Source: Chionis minor (Eukaryota; Chordata; Aves; Charadriiformes; Chionididae). From it: a DNA stretch of 64,000 nucleotides. The position numbers and the translations under genes were made by a program. Below the pieces are notes generated by a model, which made no database searches, was not told the DNA's origin, and saw only the letters and a list, made by a program, of their open reading frames with translations. Of the stretch, positions 10,451 through 23,308 are shown piece after piece. Each line of letters opens with the position of its first letter. The first letter of the stretch is position 1. Location of the stretch: NCBI GenBank assembly GCA_013398295.1, contig VZSF01000012.1, positions 771,066 through 835,065 of the forward strand, written 5' to 3'.

Positions 10451-13400
10451 CCTGAAAATCAGAGTGGTGCTGGCTTCGGTATTTTCTATTTGAGGAGGCT
10501 TGAAACAATAATTTCATAAGTGAGCCCAATAGCGCTTTAAAAATTACATCTCAACCTCCCCCCTTCCCCCTCCCCATCCCCCCGCCTCGCTATACACACT
10601 CCTCATTTTCCGAAGCGGGGAGGTTTGCTCCAGCAGCACCAGGGAGATGGAGAGAAGCGACTTTGTGTCCCGCCACACCGGTGAGCCAAGCCCCGAGACT
10701 GGGAGCCTTCCTCCTCTGGTAGCCAAACACAGGCAACCTCTAAGGTACCCAAGGAGTTAAGGGAGCTTTAAAAAAACCCCAAAGTCCTCTCTCCCCGTCA
10801 TCCGGGGCATCTCTTTGTCCCCGTGGCAATGTGCTCTATGTCGTTGAAACCCAGGACTGCGGTTTGAGCTGTATCTGCGGAAAAGAAAGGGTTGTGCCAT
10901 TCTTGGGTGTGGACATGAGCATCCTCTGCCCTGATGGGCTTCTGTGTCCCTTCACAGGCGCACTTCCCACTTGTCTTCATCTGCTTCTTGGGGCCACTTC
11001 TGCTGTGTTTGATTGTTTGATTGTTGCTTTGTCCTGGTTAAAAACCCAAGGAGAATTAGGAAGGGGTGGCACTAGAAATAAGTGCATGAAGCAGCAAATT
11101 GAGAAAAACAAAATTCTAATGCGGATATTATGTTATTGTTTAAAGTGCACTTGCGTATCTCAGAAATCTTCTGATGGTTTGAAATTGCATCATAAAAAAA
11201 CCATGCGCTGAGCTACTGACTACATGTTATATTCTTCTTACCTTCCTCAGTTACTTCACGACTGCAGAAAAATAAACCAAGTCCCACCCACGTAGTTCAT
11301 TTCATCTGGGGCTGTCACCTCGATCATCACAGCATCACTCCTGGGTCTTAGAGCATGGAGGAGGGTGATGGTGCATCATTTCTAGCTGCAAACTTGCCGG
11401 GGGAAACTAAATACCCGGCTTCACTGTGCCTTGGGAGGTTCCTTGTCACGGGATTGAACACCCGATGGGTGACAGTGGCTGCAGCTGGTCCCTGCTGCCA
11501 GCTGAAGGCAGGACTCCATGTCTGTGCTGGGTGGCAGCTGCCAAAGGAGAGCTGCATGAGGGAACATCAGCATGAGTCTTACCAGCTCAGGAGCTAATCC
11601 CTGTGCTGTGCCGCGTGATGCTGCTAAGCACTTTTAAGCCACCCCAGCGAGAGCTTTTGCTTACATCGGTACGCTTGTACTTTACCTAGGATGGCTCCTC
11701 AGTTTCATCCAGCATCTCTTAAGCGCACAGCTAGATGAGAGACCGTGTAATGGCTTCCCAGTTGATGCTTTGAATACACTTTGGAAGAGCTCCCAACAAG
11801 TCTATGCTTCTACTTGCCTTTTTTTTATTTTTTTATTTTTTTTTAAAGCTCTAACTCGCACATGGTTTTGAATGCTACCCAGGACCTCAATGGAATGCTG
11901 ACTTTGGGAAGTTCCTGGTTCCCTCACTTACTTGCACAGCTAATCCTCTTCCTACAAACTGACACCCCTATCATGCTTTGAAAGAATAAAATTTGTCTGT
12001 GATTAAAGCAAATTAAAGCAGGAAAATTGGTCTGTGTCCAGCTGGGAGGGGAAAGGAGAGCCTGACATGTCCCTTCTTCCGCACAGGCATTGACAGAAGT
12101 GGCAGTAGCTCCATCATCATCACCTGTGGCAACAGTTTGTTGGTGTTACCAAGCCCTGTTAGCCGTATCCAGTGTCGAGGCTCATTCATCCAACCCTGCT
12201 TGGCCCTGGGAGGCCCCAGCCTGATGGAAATGGCTGATTCCAAGGACTTTTCACACAACATATTTCTACATGGGGTTTTTTGTCCTCCCGGTAAAGTTTT
12301 TGTCGGGGTCTCCAAGCGGCTGGGGAAGAGATGAGACTGTGCTGGGCCTTCTCCCTTCTGCTGAAGGGAGCCACAGCCAGCACTGGGGCGAGGAGAGAGA
12401 TCCAACCAGCCAAGAGCAGGTTGTGTGAATCCCCCTGGGTTGGGATTTGATTTGACATCAGCCATCTGGTGGCTTCACACTGAGCAGTGCTGAAATGGGG
12501 CTAAAAAAGGCTGGGGTGGCAACACTGATTCAACAATTTTCCAAAGCAAAACCAGCCACTGTCATGGTCAAATATGGCATAGTTAAAGTAAAGGAGATGC
12601 CCCTCTGGTGCACATCTTCTCCTCACTGCTCCTCAGGTTGGCGGGCTTAGGAGAGCATGAGCGAGAGCAGGATTTGGCCCTTACGCAGAGAGAAATTTGC
12701 TTTGTCAATCCCTCAGGTCTAGAATCAACTCCTGTACAGGAAGTCAGGGCTGTTGCTTCCAGCAAACATGGTCTCTCTCCAACTCCTTCTCTCTCCCCTG
12801 TTTTTTGAAAAGCCTGGAGCTGACCCAGGGAACAAGGGATTTCTGGGTTCAGACCTGGGACAAAGGGTGTTGATCTCTAAGTCAGGTTTTGGCATAAACT
12901 TCATGGATGAAGATCCCCTTTCAAGAAATGGCAGCTAGGGGAAGAAATCAGAAGGTGCTGGCATGGTGGGGTGGGAGGTATGAGCAGGGACAAGAGGAAT
13001 CGGCAGAAAATTAAACAAAATTATGATGTAGATGCTAACCCTCCCGGCTCTGGGCAGGCTCTTCTTTTGTAACAGGCAGTCCCTCCACTCCACACAGTCC
13101 ATGCAAGGCAGATCCATCTCAAGTGCCTTAGACTGTCAGGCCCTTGGGAATATCTGTTTGATAGCTCAGGATCCCTTCCCCGCTCCTCACATTTAACAGC
13201 TGAAGGACACCGAGCCGAGCCTTTTATTTTTGGGGTAACTAAGAATAAAAAGTGTATAATTAGCTGCAAAACAAGGACCATGTACAAACCCAGAGCATGA
13301 AGGGCCCTTTGAAGGCCATCAGCATTCAGAGTGGAGCGATGAGTAGGTGTACGGGCATCAACCTGAACTCTCCGCAAAGCTGCTTATCCCTGGCCAGGCT

Positions 13401-13901
13401 GGGCAGTGTCCAGCACCACAAGGTGAAGCATGTTTTGCATCTCTCCTTTCCATAGACAGAGGGACAGAGACAGACAGACACACAGAGCAGCGCAAGATGG
13501 TCACCTCCGTCTTTGAGCTCTTGCCTGGGATGGGCTTAACACCTCATAGGAAGGGGGAAAAGTGTTTCAGTCTCTGTGAGCTCCCTCCTCCTCCCTGGCT
13601 CATGTTCCTAAAGCAGCTTTTCTGCACAAACAGCTCAAAGCCACTCAACCCAGTGGGATTCCTGCTGGACTGTGCTGGGTGGGGAATGAAAGGTGATGCA
13701 GTGAAGACACTTGCGATGGGACGTAAACCCTTGTCAAATGCTCTGGCATGGCTGCCAGCAGCTCTCCGGCCTGCTCTCTGCAGCTTCACTAGTGCAAACT
13801 GTGCTTTCTTACTTTTGATCACCAGCAAGATGTGTGGCAGTGCCCTTTACCTGCTTAAGCAGGGGGAAATCACGTTCTCATCTGTCCCATGGGTTGGGGT
13901 G
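10451..13901. other. Intergenic region, no gene seen
   Basis: The sequence has mixed composition with pyrimidine-rich patches (10,545-10,600) and a T run near 11,818-11,845. Several open frames of up to 150 codons exist on both strands, overlapping one another, with no domain or family resemblance I can name. I regard them as chance. Confidence 0.65.
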
Positions 13902-14190
13902 TCAAAACAAAGTAAGAATTAACAGACTGCTTAAATGATGGTTCCTTGGACAGGGGATCTACCTGCGTCGTGGGATCTGCCTGCTCCAGGGCATTTGACT
14001 TTGCCAGGGGATCTACTGGTGTTGGGGGATCTGCCTTTGCTCTGTGGGGCTTCTCCCATCCATGTAGACAAGAGAGAAGCCACCTACTTCTCCATCTTCG
14101 CCTGGGAGGTGGCCGCCTGTCCTTGCCAATCTGCCCATGCTCCACCAAGGCACACGGGGAACCAGGCAATGGACCTGCTGGGGCTGAGAG
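13902..14190. repeat. Unidentified 289-bp element, copy A, with 18-bp units
   Basis: This copy aligns without a gap to 15,631-15,919; I count 56 differences in 289 positions (about 81% identity). The first part carries about five degenerate 18-bp units of the form GGGATCTGCCTGCGCCGG; the second part is unique sequence ending GGGGCTGAGAG. Many differences from copy B are TG or CA here where B has CG, so this copy looks CpG-decayed. The family is not one I recognise. It could be an old interspersed repeat or a local duplication. Confidence 0.8.
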
Positions 14191-14382
14191 CCTCTCTCCT
14201 CTCACACTCGTGCTCCTCCTGAGTAGGGACCAAAACTCTGGAAAAGTCCACTCTGATTCAGCTCTGAACTTGGAGGCTTTCACACCACGAAGCCAGAAAA
14301 GAACAACACTAGGACTTCTCTCGATGCCTATTGCCTCATTCATGCAGATTCAGTTCCCACCTCCCCCTGCCTCACACAGGTT
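14191..14382. other. Spacer between copy A and CR1
   Basis: The first ~30 bases still resemble the sequence after copy B beyond a 13-base indel. The remainder is unique and I see no feature. Confidence 0.6.
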
Positions 14383-15171
14383 TCATAGAATCACAGAATC
14401 ATAGAATGGTTTGAGTTGGAATGGACTTTAAAGATCATCTAGTTCCAACCCCCCTGCCATGTACAGGGACACCTCTCACTAGACCTGGTTGCTCAAAGCC
14501 CCATCCAACCTGGCCTTGACCATCTCCAGGGATGGGGCTTCCACAACTTCTCTGGGCAACCTGTTCCAGTGCCTCATCACACTCATATTGAAGAATTTCT
14601 TCTAATATCTAATCTAAATCTACCCTCTTTTATTTTAAAACCATTACCCCTTGTCTTATCGCTACACTCTCTGATAAAGAGCCCCTCCTCACCTTTCCTG
14701 GTGGCCCCCTTTAGGTAGTGGAAGGACGCTGTAAGGTCACCCCAGAGCCTCTCTTCTCCAGGCTAAACAGCCCCAACTCTCTTAGCTGTTTTGCATAGAA
14801 GATGTACTCTAACCCTCTGATCATCTTTGTGGCTCTTCTCTAGACTTGCTCCAACAAGTCCATATCCTTCTTATGCTGGGGATTCCACAGTTGGATGCAG
14901 TACTCCAGGTGGGGTCTTACAGGAGCAGAGTAGAATCACCTCCCTCAACCTGCTGGCCATGCTACTTTTGATGCAGCCCAGGATGTGGTTGGCCTTCTGG
15001 GCTGCAAGCGCATGTTGGCAGGTCACGTTGAGCTTCTCCTCAACCAACACCCCCAAGTCCCTCTCCTCAGGGCTGCTCTCCATCCATTCCCCAGCCGGCC
15101 TGTATTTGTGCATGGGATTGACCCGACCCACATGCAGGACCTTGCACTTGGCCTTGCTGAACTTCATGGCC
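14383..15171 (-). mobile_element. CR1 LINE, 5'-truncated, with RT C-terminal remnant
   Basis: The element reads on the minus strand: its 3' end, CCATTCTATGATTCTGTGAT followed by TCTATG, lies at the low-coordinate end and its truncated 5' end near 15,171. The minus strand between 15,167 and 14,871 still encodes a recognisable piece of the CR1 reverse transcriptase C-terminus (MKFSKAKCKVLHVGR, SSPEERDLGVLVEEKL, LAAQKANHILGCIKSSMASR), after which the frame is broken. It cannot mobilise itself. CR1 is the dominant LINE of birds and other sauropsids. Confidence 0.95.
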
Positions 15172-15630
15172 TACAGGACTCCCCTTGTTTCTCAGCTGTC
15201 TTAAAAATGTCTCTGGGTTTTTTTCTTTGGCTAACTTGGTTTCTTTCCAATTCAACACTTGGCAGCTACAGACTTGGAGGACTAATCTGTTGGAAAGACG
15301 GTACTCTACCTGTTGTCTCCTTCCAACTTCAAACACTGGAAAGCACAGTCTGCTTTCCTGAATGCAGAAACAGTGTGAACAAATGGGCATTCTCTGAAGG
15401 TTGCACCCTTATACCCACCCGTTACCAACCGGAAGCGAGTACGATGGCAATCATCTAGGTTCATCACCAAAACACAAAGCAATGCAAAAGTGGTAGGTAG
15501 TCTTGCTATCTACTTTCAAAAAACAACAGAGGGGAGTTTTAAAATTCTGGCTTGGAACATGCTAGCGACAGAACTACCAGTGTTTTCCAAAGGTGAAATT
15601 ACAAACATTAGAGAAATCGACAAACACAAG
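15172..15630. other. Spacer between CR1 and copy B
   Basis: Unique sequence; I see no gene or repeat. Confidence 0.6.
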
Positions 15631-15960
15631 TCAAAACAAAGTAAGACTTAACAGGCTGTGCAAACGGCGCTTCCTTCGACGGGAGATCTGCCTGCACCGT
15701 GGGATCTGCCTGCGCCGGGGGATCTGCTTGCTCCGGGGGATCCGCCGGCGCCGGGGCATCTGCCTTTGCTCTACAGGGCTTCTCCTGTCCGCGCAGACCA
15801 GCGAGAAGCCTCCGCCTCCTCCATCTCTGCCTGAGGGGTGGCCGCTCGTCCTTGCCAATGTGCCCATGCTCCACCAAGGCACACGGGGAACCAGTCGATG
15901 GACCCGCTGGGGCTGAGAGCTCCGGGCAGCAGCCTCTCTCCTCTCCCACTCGCGTTCCTC
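15631..15960. repeat. Unidentified 289-bp element, copy B, CpG-rich, with 18-bp units
   Basis: This is the partner of the copy at 13,902-14,190, in the same orientation and 1,729 bases away. The 18-bp units are cleaner here, and CpG dinucleotides are retained where copy A has TG or CA. After GGCTGAGAG (15,919) there is a 13-base insertion relative to A, then about 25 further related bases. The minus strand is open through both copies in the same frame with a six-residue Ala-Asp-Pro-type repeat, but the differences fall evenly over the three codon positions (19, 17 and 20), which argues against a conserved protein. Confidence 0.8.
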
Positions 15961-17006
15961 CCACCACTCTCCAATGGGGAGCTGGAACCAGACTTGCTTG
16001 GGGCAGCTGTTCTTCTGCCCTTTCCTATGCAGCAAAGCCACCAAGGCCACGTGGAGACGTGGAAGACGTCCCCTCGAACACGTGGAAGGTGTAGAAGTCC
16101 TGCTCCAGCTCCCAGGGCGGGGGAACCGGAGAGCCACCTCTCTCGCCTCCTTCCACCTCCGCGGTCGCTCCAGGAATGTAGGCAGCCCAGGTCCACCGAC
16201 AATGTGCCAGGGAGCAAAGGCTCCTGGGAAACGCCACAGCTGACGGGATTCCACATACAAATGAGCACAGTGACACGGAACAATGTCTATCCAGAGGTGC
16301 CTGGGAAACCAGGACACAACAAAGAGACTCTGCCCAACGCCTCTGGTGCAGGGCAAGGATGAAGCTTGAACTCACCTCGACAAACCATGGAATGTACCTG
16401 GGAAAACACACACGAAGGACCCACAAGCCCCAACGGCCCAAAAGCTCATCCCTCCCCACCAGTCGCAAGACAAGGGAAGGACCTGGCAGGTGGCATCTCC
16501 TCCTCTGTGTCACACACCAGCCATCCCCACCTCAGCCTCAGCCACTGACTGCGGGAGCCTCACACACGAGTGCACGGAACAAACCTGACGGAAGATCTGG
16601 CAAAGCAGCATCACCTTCCTCTGCTGTGCGAGGTCACGCTGAGGTTTATCACACACTTTTCCCTACGCTGCCATCCTCCATCAGATCCCTGAGGCCGTTT
16701 TGGAGACGTGTCCGGCTCTCGCTGTAAGCCTTTGGGATTGCCCTCACATGCGACCAGGGCATCACGACAACCAGCCCGGCTACCCCGGCACGACACGGGA
16801 CTCCGCTGCGGGCTCCGCGGGGGAACTGCCGATGCATTGCTCCCCAACAGCTCAACCACCACACGACCTGCTCCTCCCCACCCCCTTCCTGAAACAGCTA
16901 CAGGCAAGCAGGCAGGAACACCAAAATCCTTCCCCTCAGTGGCCTTCCCATCCTCCAGCATTAGACAAGGGTTTTGTGCTTTCACCCAAGAAGTCACTCC
17001 TATCAG
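15961..17006. other. GC-rich intergenic block, no supported gene
   Basis: This block continues the GC- and CpG-rich character of copy B. Long overlapping open frames occur on both strands (the longest is 241 codons on the minus strand, 16,356-15,631). They overlap in several frames and consist of Arg/Pro/Ser/Gly-rich low-complexity sequence, which is what GC-rich DNA poor in stop codons gives. I recognise no domain. A non-coding RNA or regulatory element cannot be excluded. Confidence 0.5.
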
Positions 17007-17400
17007 GAGTGGCTGAGGGAACTGGGATTGTTTAGCCTGGAGAAAAGGAGGCTGAGGGGAGACCTTATCGCTCTCTACAACTACCTGAGAGGAGGCTGTA
17101 GCCAGGTGGAGGTCGGTCTCTTCTCCCAAGTAACAAGCGATAGGATGAGATGAAACGGCCTCATGTTGCACCAGGGGAGGTTTAGGTTGATATTGGGAAA
17201 AATTTCTTCACCAAAAGGGTTATCAAGCATTGGAACAGGCTGCCCAGGGAAGTGGTGGAGTCACCGTCCCTGGAGGTATTTAAAAAACAGGTAGACGTGG
17301 TGCTGAGGGACACAGTTTAGTGGTGGTTTTGGCAGTGTTAGGTTAATGGTTGGACTCAATGATCTGAAGGGTCTTTTCCAACCTACACAATTCTGTGATA
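17007..17400 (+). mobile_element. CR1 LINE fragment (3' end)
   Basis: This is a plus-strand CR1 3' part: TTTAGCCTGGAGAAAAGGAG, GGAGACCTTATCGCTCTCTA, AATTTCTTCACCAAAAGGGT, GGAACAGGCTGCCCAGGGAA, then the TTGGCAGTGTTAGG tail and AATTCTGTGATATT. It contains many stops and is inverted relative to the 14.4-15.2 kb CR1. Confidence 0.93.
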
Positions 17401-20400
17401 TTTTGTCACCTTGCCCTGGGCATTTGGGGCTGCCTCGCACAGGGGTACCCAATACACTGGGGCCAGAGGGGCACTCTTTTTGAGGCAATGCTGCTCTGTG
17501 ACCTGTTCCTTTTAACCGGGCTCAGACCGGAACCAGGAGGTGAGTCCCAGCAATGCCCATCACCTGCTGGATGGCCACTGGCTGCTGCTCTGCCACATAG
17601 CGCCGGAGCAGTAACTAAACATGGCAGCCTAATAAGAATTGAAAGGCACATGTAAAGGCCTCAGACATGAAATAATAATGAAACAAAAAAACAGATCAAA
17701 GCTTTTAATTTCACTCTAAGTACTTTACTCTCACTCTTAGAAATTCTTATCAAAGACAGGCAGATGTCACTGCCTCCAGGGGTCTCAACTTGGCGTTTCC
17801 CAATTTGCATTTACTCCACAAATTCATCTTCAAAACCGGAGACCTCTGGTGTAAAAGCAGCGGCAGGTTTTGCTGTGGTGAAACTACACATGGAAATTTA
17901 AAAGCACCATGTAAGGTCAGGCTTTCCAGCACTGATTCAGTGCCGTGCAATTGTAAGCACAAATAAATCCCTGTACAAATGCCATCAAGTCTCCCCGTAC
18001 TGGTAAAATGAAGTATTATCAAGTAACATAAACGTTTCTTTCCACAGTAAAATGCTACCACAAGCCTTCCTTATTAGGCAGGAGTGAGTTTGCGAGGTTT
18101 ATAAATAAAATGTGCCCCCAGCCCTGCCATGCCACGGGCTGGACACCCACTCCTGTGGTGCTCAACTGCCGTTAGTCCCCTTTTTCTCCGGAGATGAAGG
18201 TGGGAATTGCTGGGCTTTCACATGATGTAGTTTGTCTGGTTTTGTCTTTTCCCTTTCTGGTCATCGAATTGCTTTCCTCCATCAAAAGCTCACTTAATGA
18301 GCGACACGACTGATTAGTTTATCGGAAATGGCATTGCAACGGCCAGCTGCGAGCAGGGCTGGGGCAACTTACCCAGGGGGACACCCTGGATTTGGGATAT
18401 TTCCCCCTGAAATCTGGACTCATTCTGGCTTGTCTGGCCAGGCTGGTCGCCCCTGTGAAGGTGACATCAATGCAACCATATCATCAGGGAGCACAAAACC
18501 AGCACGTGCTCAGAGGAGCAGGAGATGCTGTGGCTGTGCCAAGCATATGTGGCTCTCACCCAGTAAGGGCACTTTGATGTGTCGGCACCACTCACTCGTG
18601 GCAGCAACGTGCTGAGGAGGTCGTTAGCATTAACGTGCGGAGATCACGTTATAAAGAAGCCAGTGCTGGTCTGTCTGTAACTGATCGGGGTTGCCCCAGG
18701 AGCAGAATGGTCTGAGGATGGCCCAACAGATGGGCAGACAGACGGATGACCCAACATGCTTCTCCCAGCCAGTGGACAGAAGGGGGTCTTCGTCTGCCTC
18801 TTGCTGGAACTGGACCACTGGTTCGCCACCCCCAGCTGCTGCAACCCCTAGGAGATGCCAGAATGGTGGTGAGTCTCCCCACAGCTGCAAGGAGAACTGA
18901 GAACACACCAGAGGGCTTTGCTTTCCTGAATTCTGGAAGATAAATTCTGGATTGTTTCTCTGCAGTGATGCTATGGAAGGGCCACATGGTGCCAGCCAGA
19001 TGGGTATCAGACAGGGGCAGGTTGGACAGACCTTGTTTCTGAGATCAGAAACTTGACAAAATCCTCTTGGAAAGAAAAAGCAAGATCCGCATGTTGTCAG
19101 GGCATAATAGTGACAATCCTAGCAGTGCCACAGACGTGCATCTTCAAAGAAAATAGTGCAGAAAATAATTGAGTGCTAATTTAAAAGCCCTGCTTTTAGG
19201 CTGTTGCTCCCTGGTTTTGGTGGTGCTTCCCAGCAGTGGTCTTTCCCCACAGCCCCGCTGCCCTAAGCTCATGAGGAACATTAGGATTTTTGATTCAGGC
19301 AGGTCTTAAAGCACCAAGACTGAAGCTGACTCTTCTTGAACTACCAAGACCTGCTTGCCAGCTGTCAGCACCGCTGGAGAAGTGCATCAGCCTTATTAAA
19401 ATCTGCTCCAGTGCCAGGAACTGGGGATTCCCAGGCTTGCATTGGAGGCGGTCACGAAAGCTTTGGAGGAGGTCACGAGAGCTTTATGCTTCTCCTTTAG
19501 TGGCTTAGGGCAAACACTTGGACTTCTGGGGAAAGCTACAGAAAGGGTGTAGACTTGCTTTTCTCTGCCCAGACAGACACAAATCACTGCCTCCAAATCC
19601 TCATGATTACACCACAGCTAAAAATAAAGTTACCTACTTAATGCCCTGGTTTCCTTTGGTGTCTGCAGCGTGATGTGGTCAGCAGATAACAGGGATGCAG
19701 GGACTTCCCAGGGTCACCCTGGGACTGGTGCTGGCAGAGACAGGATTGACCCTGAGGGATCGCCTCTCTCGGGGTGGTACCAATGCCACCCTCTGCTGAA
19801 ACCAGACATTTTGGCCTGAGAAACACCCATTCAAGCCCGGCCAGCTGGGTAGGCACCACAGCCGTGGCACACCAGGATTTTTGGCCAGGCAGATGCCTGG
19901 AGCGTCCATAAAGCTTTACTCTGATGTTTGCCCCCTCTCAGGTCCAGGGAGAAATGAAGCATTTAAGCAGTGCCTGTGGGTGCACATCTTGTCTCATTGG
20001 TGATGGCCTGAGCTGCTCGGCTGTTGTTTTATCTCAGTAGTTCCTATGTAATAAATACTAAATTCTGGGTGCTGACTTCAGACAGTCTCACTTGGAGGCG
20101 AGATTTGAGTCGTGCACCATCCTGCTGCTGGCAGTGGCTGTGGAGAAGGCTGGGCTGGTGGAGGGACCTTGTGTTGGGGAGGACTTCAGAGCTCCTGATG
20201 AAGGCGGAGGTAGTGGGGACCCTCCTGTCACAGCCTCCCCCTCTCCCCTAAAGAACCATGCAGAGAAAGTGTCTCACCGTTTCCCAGCAGTCCTTCCCTG
20301 GCACCGAGCACTGCTCCCAGCGTGCCCTGGACCTCCGGCCCCCGCGGGCTGCGGGCGCAGGGGTACCTGTGGTGGGCAACTGGTGGTGCTGGCAGCTGGC

Positions 20401-23308
20401 AACTGGGGGCACCACCAGTCTGAGCCCATCAGTCAGTGGAGATGAGAATGCTGTCGGGCAGCCATCAGCCGCCACGCCAGAGCCACTCTCTGAAGTCATC
20501 GTGAATTAAAAACTAATGATAAGTTTTCTTTGATAGCTCGTTTTTGATAGCGCAGCCAGAGAAAAGCCAGCCACAAAGGGAATTCAATTTTTTTTTTTAA
20601 ATAATTGATTTGACTCTCTTTACTAGATGATTTCTGGGTATTTTCTGTCGTCTTTTTAATTTCACTCTGTACAACATGAAGGAGGAAGTCTTTGGCAAAT
20701 AAAATGACTGTCAAAAGTCCTGGGTGAGGGAAGATGCGGGAATGAAAAATTTCCCAGTGTGCTGATATTATCTTATCAGCCAGCCTTGCTCTCCACTGGC
20801 GAAGAACAAAGCGAACGGGATTAGGCCCAGACAAAGCTCCTGGTTTAAAGACCAAGGCTGGCTTCACAAGGAGGTCGGTTGGGTGCTTGCAAGGAAGGCA
20901 AGGAGCAGGATGCGCCAGTGTGCAGCGACCAAATGTGGCACAGCACAGGTGGAGACACCTAACCAGCCATCATAAAATGCTTACGCTTCCCACTCACAGC
21001 ATTTAGCATGTATTCACCAGAAATGTGTCCGTCCAGGTGCTTCCCTTTCCCACCTCGCCTTCACCTCCCATTTAGAAGCTGAAGCAGCTTGGGGCTGCGG
21101 GCTGCAAGCGCAGCCTATGGCCAGTTTTGGGGGTCTCGCTGGCAAGAGGCAGGGCAGGGCACCACAAACCTCTTACAGGTAGATGGAGAAGTTCTCTGGC
21201 ATGAAGGTCAACCAGAAGCACCTTTGGAAAATCCTCTTCCCAGGAGCTCATGGTAATCAACTCAATGGTTAATTTGCACTTAGCTATACTCATGTGCACA
21301 AGGACAGAAGGAATGTGCCCAAGACAGAAGTGTTGGGTACGTAAAAGCTGTATGTGTTCTGATACACATCATTAGCTTCGTGGTGTCTTTTCTTCTGCTG
21401 TTCAACTTTGGGACCCCCTAATGGAAAGACCAGAAGTGTGATGCACGATATGTCCATGAAGAGCCTGACATACCAAATCTAACGTCAACCCACTCACAAT
21501 TTGACACATAGTCAAATTTGGTGACACTCAATTGCAACGGAGCAGCTTTGGCTGTCTGCTGTGGATCAGGATACTCAATCCAATGATCGCATTTAAACAT
21601 TGTTTAAATGGTTAGGTGCCCAGAGCAGCGCAGAGGTGCTGGGCTGAGTTTCAGGAGCCTGAGGCGTTTGCCACTGGTTTTGATTATCGCCCTAGTTGTG
21701 ATGTGAGCCAGGTCGCTTTGGTTTCCTTATCTGCCCCATACTTTCCTGCTCTTCACTGGTGGTGTCCCTCACAACTCTTGCGAGGGGGAGGAACTGCCTC
21801 TCCATCTCTGCACTCGCCATCATCTTCAGTGCCTTGGGAAAACAGATTTTCCTACAGGGAAATAGCCTGATTTCTGAGGCAGCCTCAAACAACTTGTCCC
21901 CCAAGACGGTGCTACCACAGCCAGGTCCCCAGTGACGGCCGTGGACGCAGGACATGCAGCGACTATAGAAAATACAGCCATCACGCTGGGAGCAGAGTCC
22001 TATTAACTTTCAAGTGGTAATTATACGGAGAACTTGTGATACTGTGACATGCAGAGAATGGGGTGTTTATTGCCTTCCCGGCAGGAGCATGCCGGGTGTC
22101 AGGGCTTGTGAGCGAGCTCTACAAAGCCGCTCATTATTTTCACCCTCTCATTTATATTATTTTGTAAAAGCTCTTTTGGTGCAGAAGGCAGTGATATTAT
22201 CTTAGTGAATTTTAATGTTATTTTGTAATGGCATGGATTTGTTTTGTCCTTGTGCTGTGGCCACTTACCCATCAGGGCTGTCAGCGTGCACTCTGGACCC
22301 TGGTAAACTTTTGCCGCAGTATTCCTCGGGAGGTCAGCCACAAGCCAAAGATAAGGAAAAAAACCCTATTCAAGCTTCAGAACAGAATGTGAAAGTATCT
22401 GGGGACTAGTGGCTGCTGCTGTTTGGTAGCCCAGTGAGCGTGAGGGAGCTCCTGTAACTTGAGAGGGAAAGGGAGGAGGGAAGCAAGTCCTCACCACAAC
22501 CCCTGACATGGAACAAGGGACACCACCACCAGCCCATGCCTGGCTCGGCTCCATGGATGTGTTCAGAGTGGAGAGCTATGCAGCCTGATGAGATGCTGTT
22601 TCTATTTTGGGCACAGTTATTAAATACAGTATTAGCCTTACTGGACATCAGCCGTGGCTGCATTTCATGGACAAACCAGTACAGCAGGTTTTTTTCAAAA
22701 AAGAGAGGCTGATGAGGAAGGGCTGGGAATGGTGGGAAATAGGCAAAGGAAAGGATCTTCCTAACTTCTTTTCCCCTTCATCACAAGTGTTGGGTTATTA
22801 CATATAAAAGCTCAATCTAGTTATCAAACGCATAACCACTTTCCTGCTTCAGAGATGGGAGAAACAATCTGGGCAATTTCACTCACTCAAACACTGTAAT
22901 TTGAAACTTGCCCGCAGAACCAAACCTCTCGTGGTTTCAATTCAGGTTATCCAGCCCCAGAACGGCCGCAAGAGCCTCGGCCCACTCCTATCCCTGCAAA
23001 ACCCAGAGCGGGGCACGTGCGTGGGCATGGACACCATCTCCCAGCTTACGCAGCGTGCCGACAGACTGCACGTGCAGAAGGATGTAAATGACAAAAGGCA
23101 GAGGATGCAGCTTGGAAGGAGCTTGGAAGCTTGGAAATAAACAGGGGGGAAAAGACAAAATTAGCACGTGAAGCAGAGGGGAAATGAGGGGGGTTTTTTT
23201 AGAAGCTTTTGAAACAGAAAAACTAATTACCTTAGTATAGTCCTTACTATTTTTACAGCTTTTGGTCAAGAAATTGTTGGGTGAAGTGCCAAAAATCCAC
23301 CCATCAGA
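17401..23308. other. Intergenic region, no gene seen
   Basis: Nearly 6 kb without recognisable exons. The open frames on both strands (none over 125 codons) lack domain similarity. AT-rich stretches such as 22,120-22,240 are plausible conserved non-coding sequence but I cannot test that. Confidence 0.65.

Noticed and set aside
14871..15167. A 98-codon minus-strand frame resembling a reverse transcriptase part.
   Set aside because: It is the C-terminal remnant of the CR1 LINE reverse transcriptase, not a host gene.
13870..15967. A protein-coding gene pair on the minus strand across the two 289-bp copies, open in the same frame with Ala-Asp-Pro repeats.
   Set aside because: I counted differences by codon position in that frame: 19 at first, 17 at second and 20 at third positions. 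A protein under selection would show an excess at third positions. A 13-base insertion in copy B also breaks the frame just outside the shared block.
15631..16356. A 241-codon minus-strand open frame with Arg-rich repeats.
   Set aside because: It lies in GC-rich DNA where several overlapping frames are open on both strands, has no recognisable domain, and its repeats come from the 18-bp DNA units.
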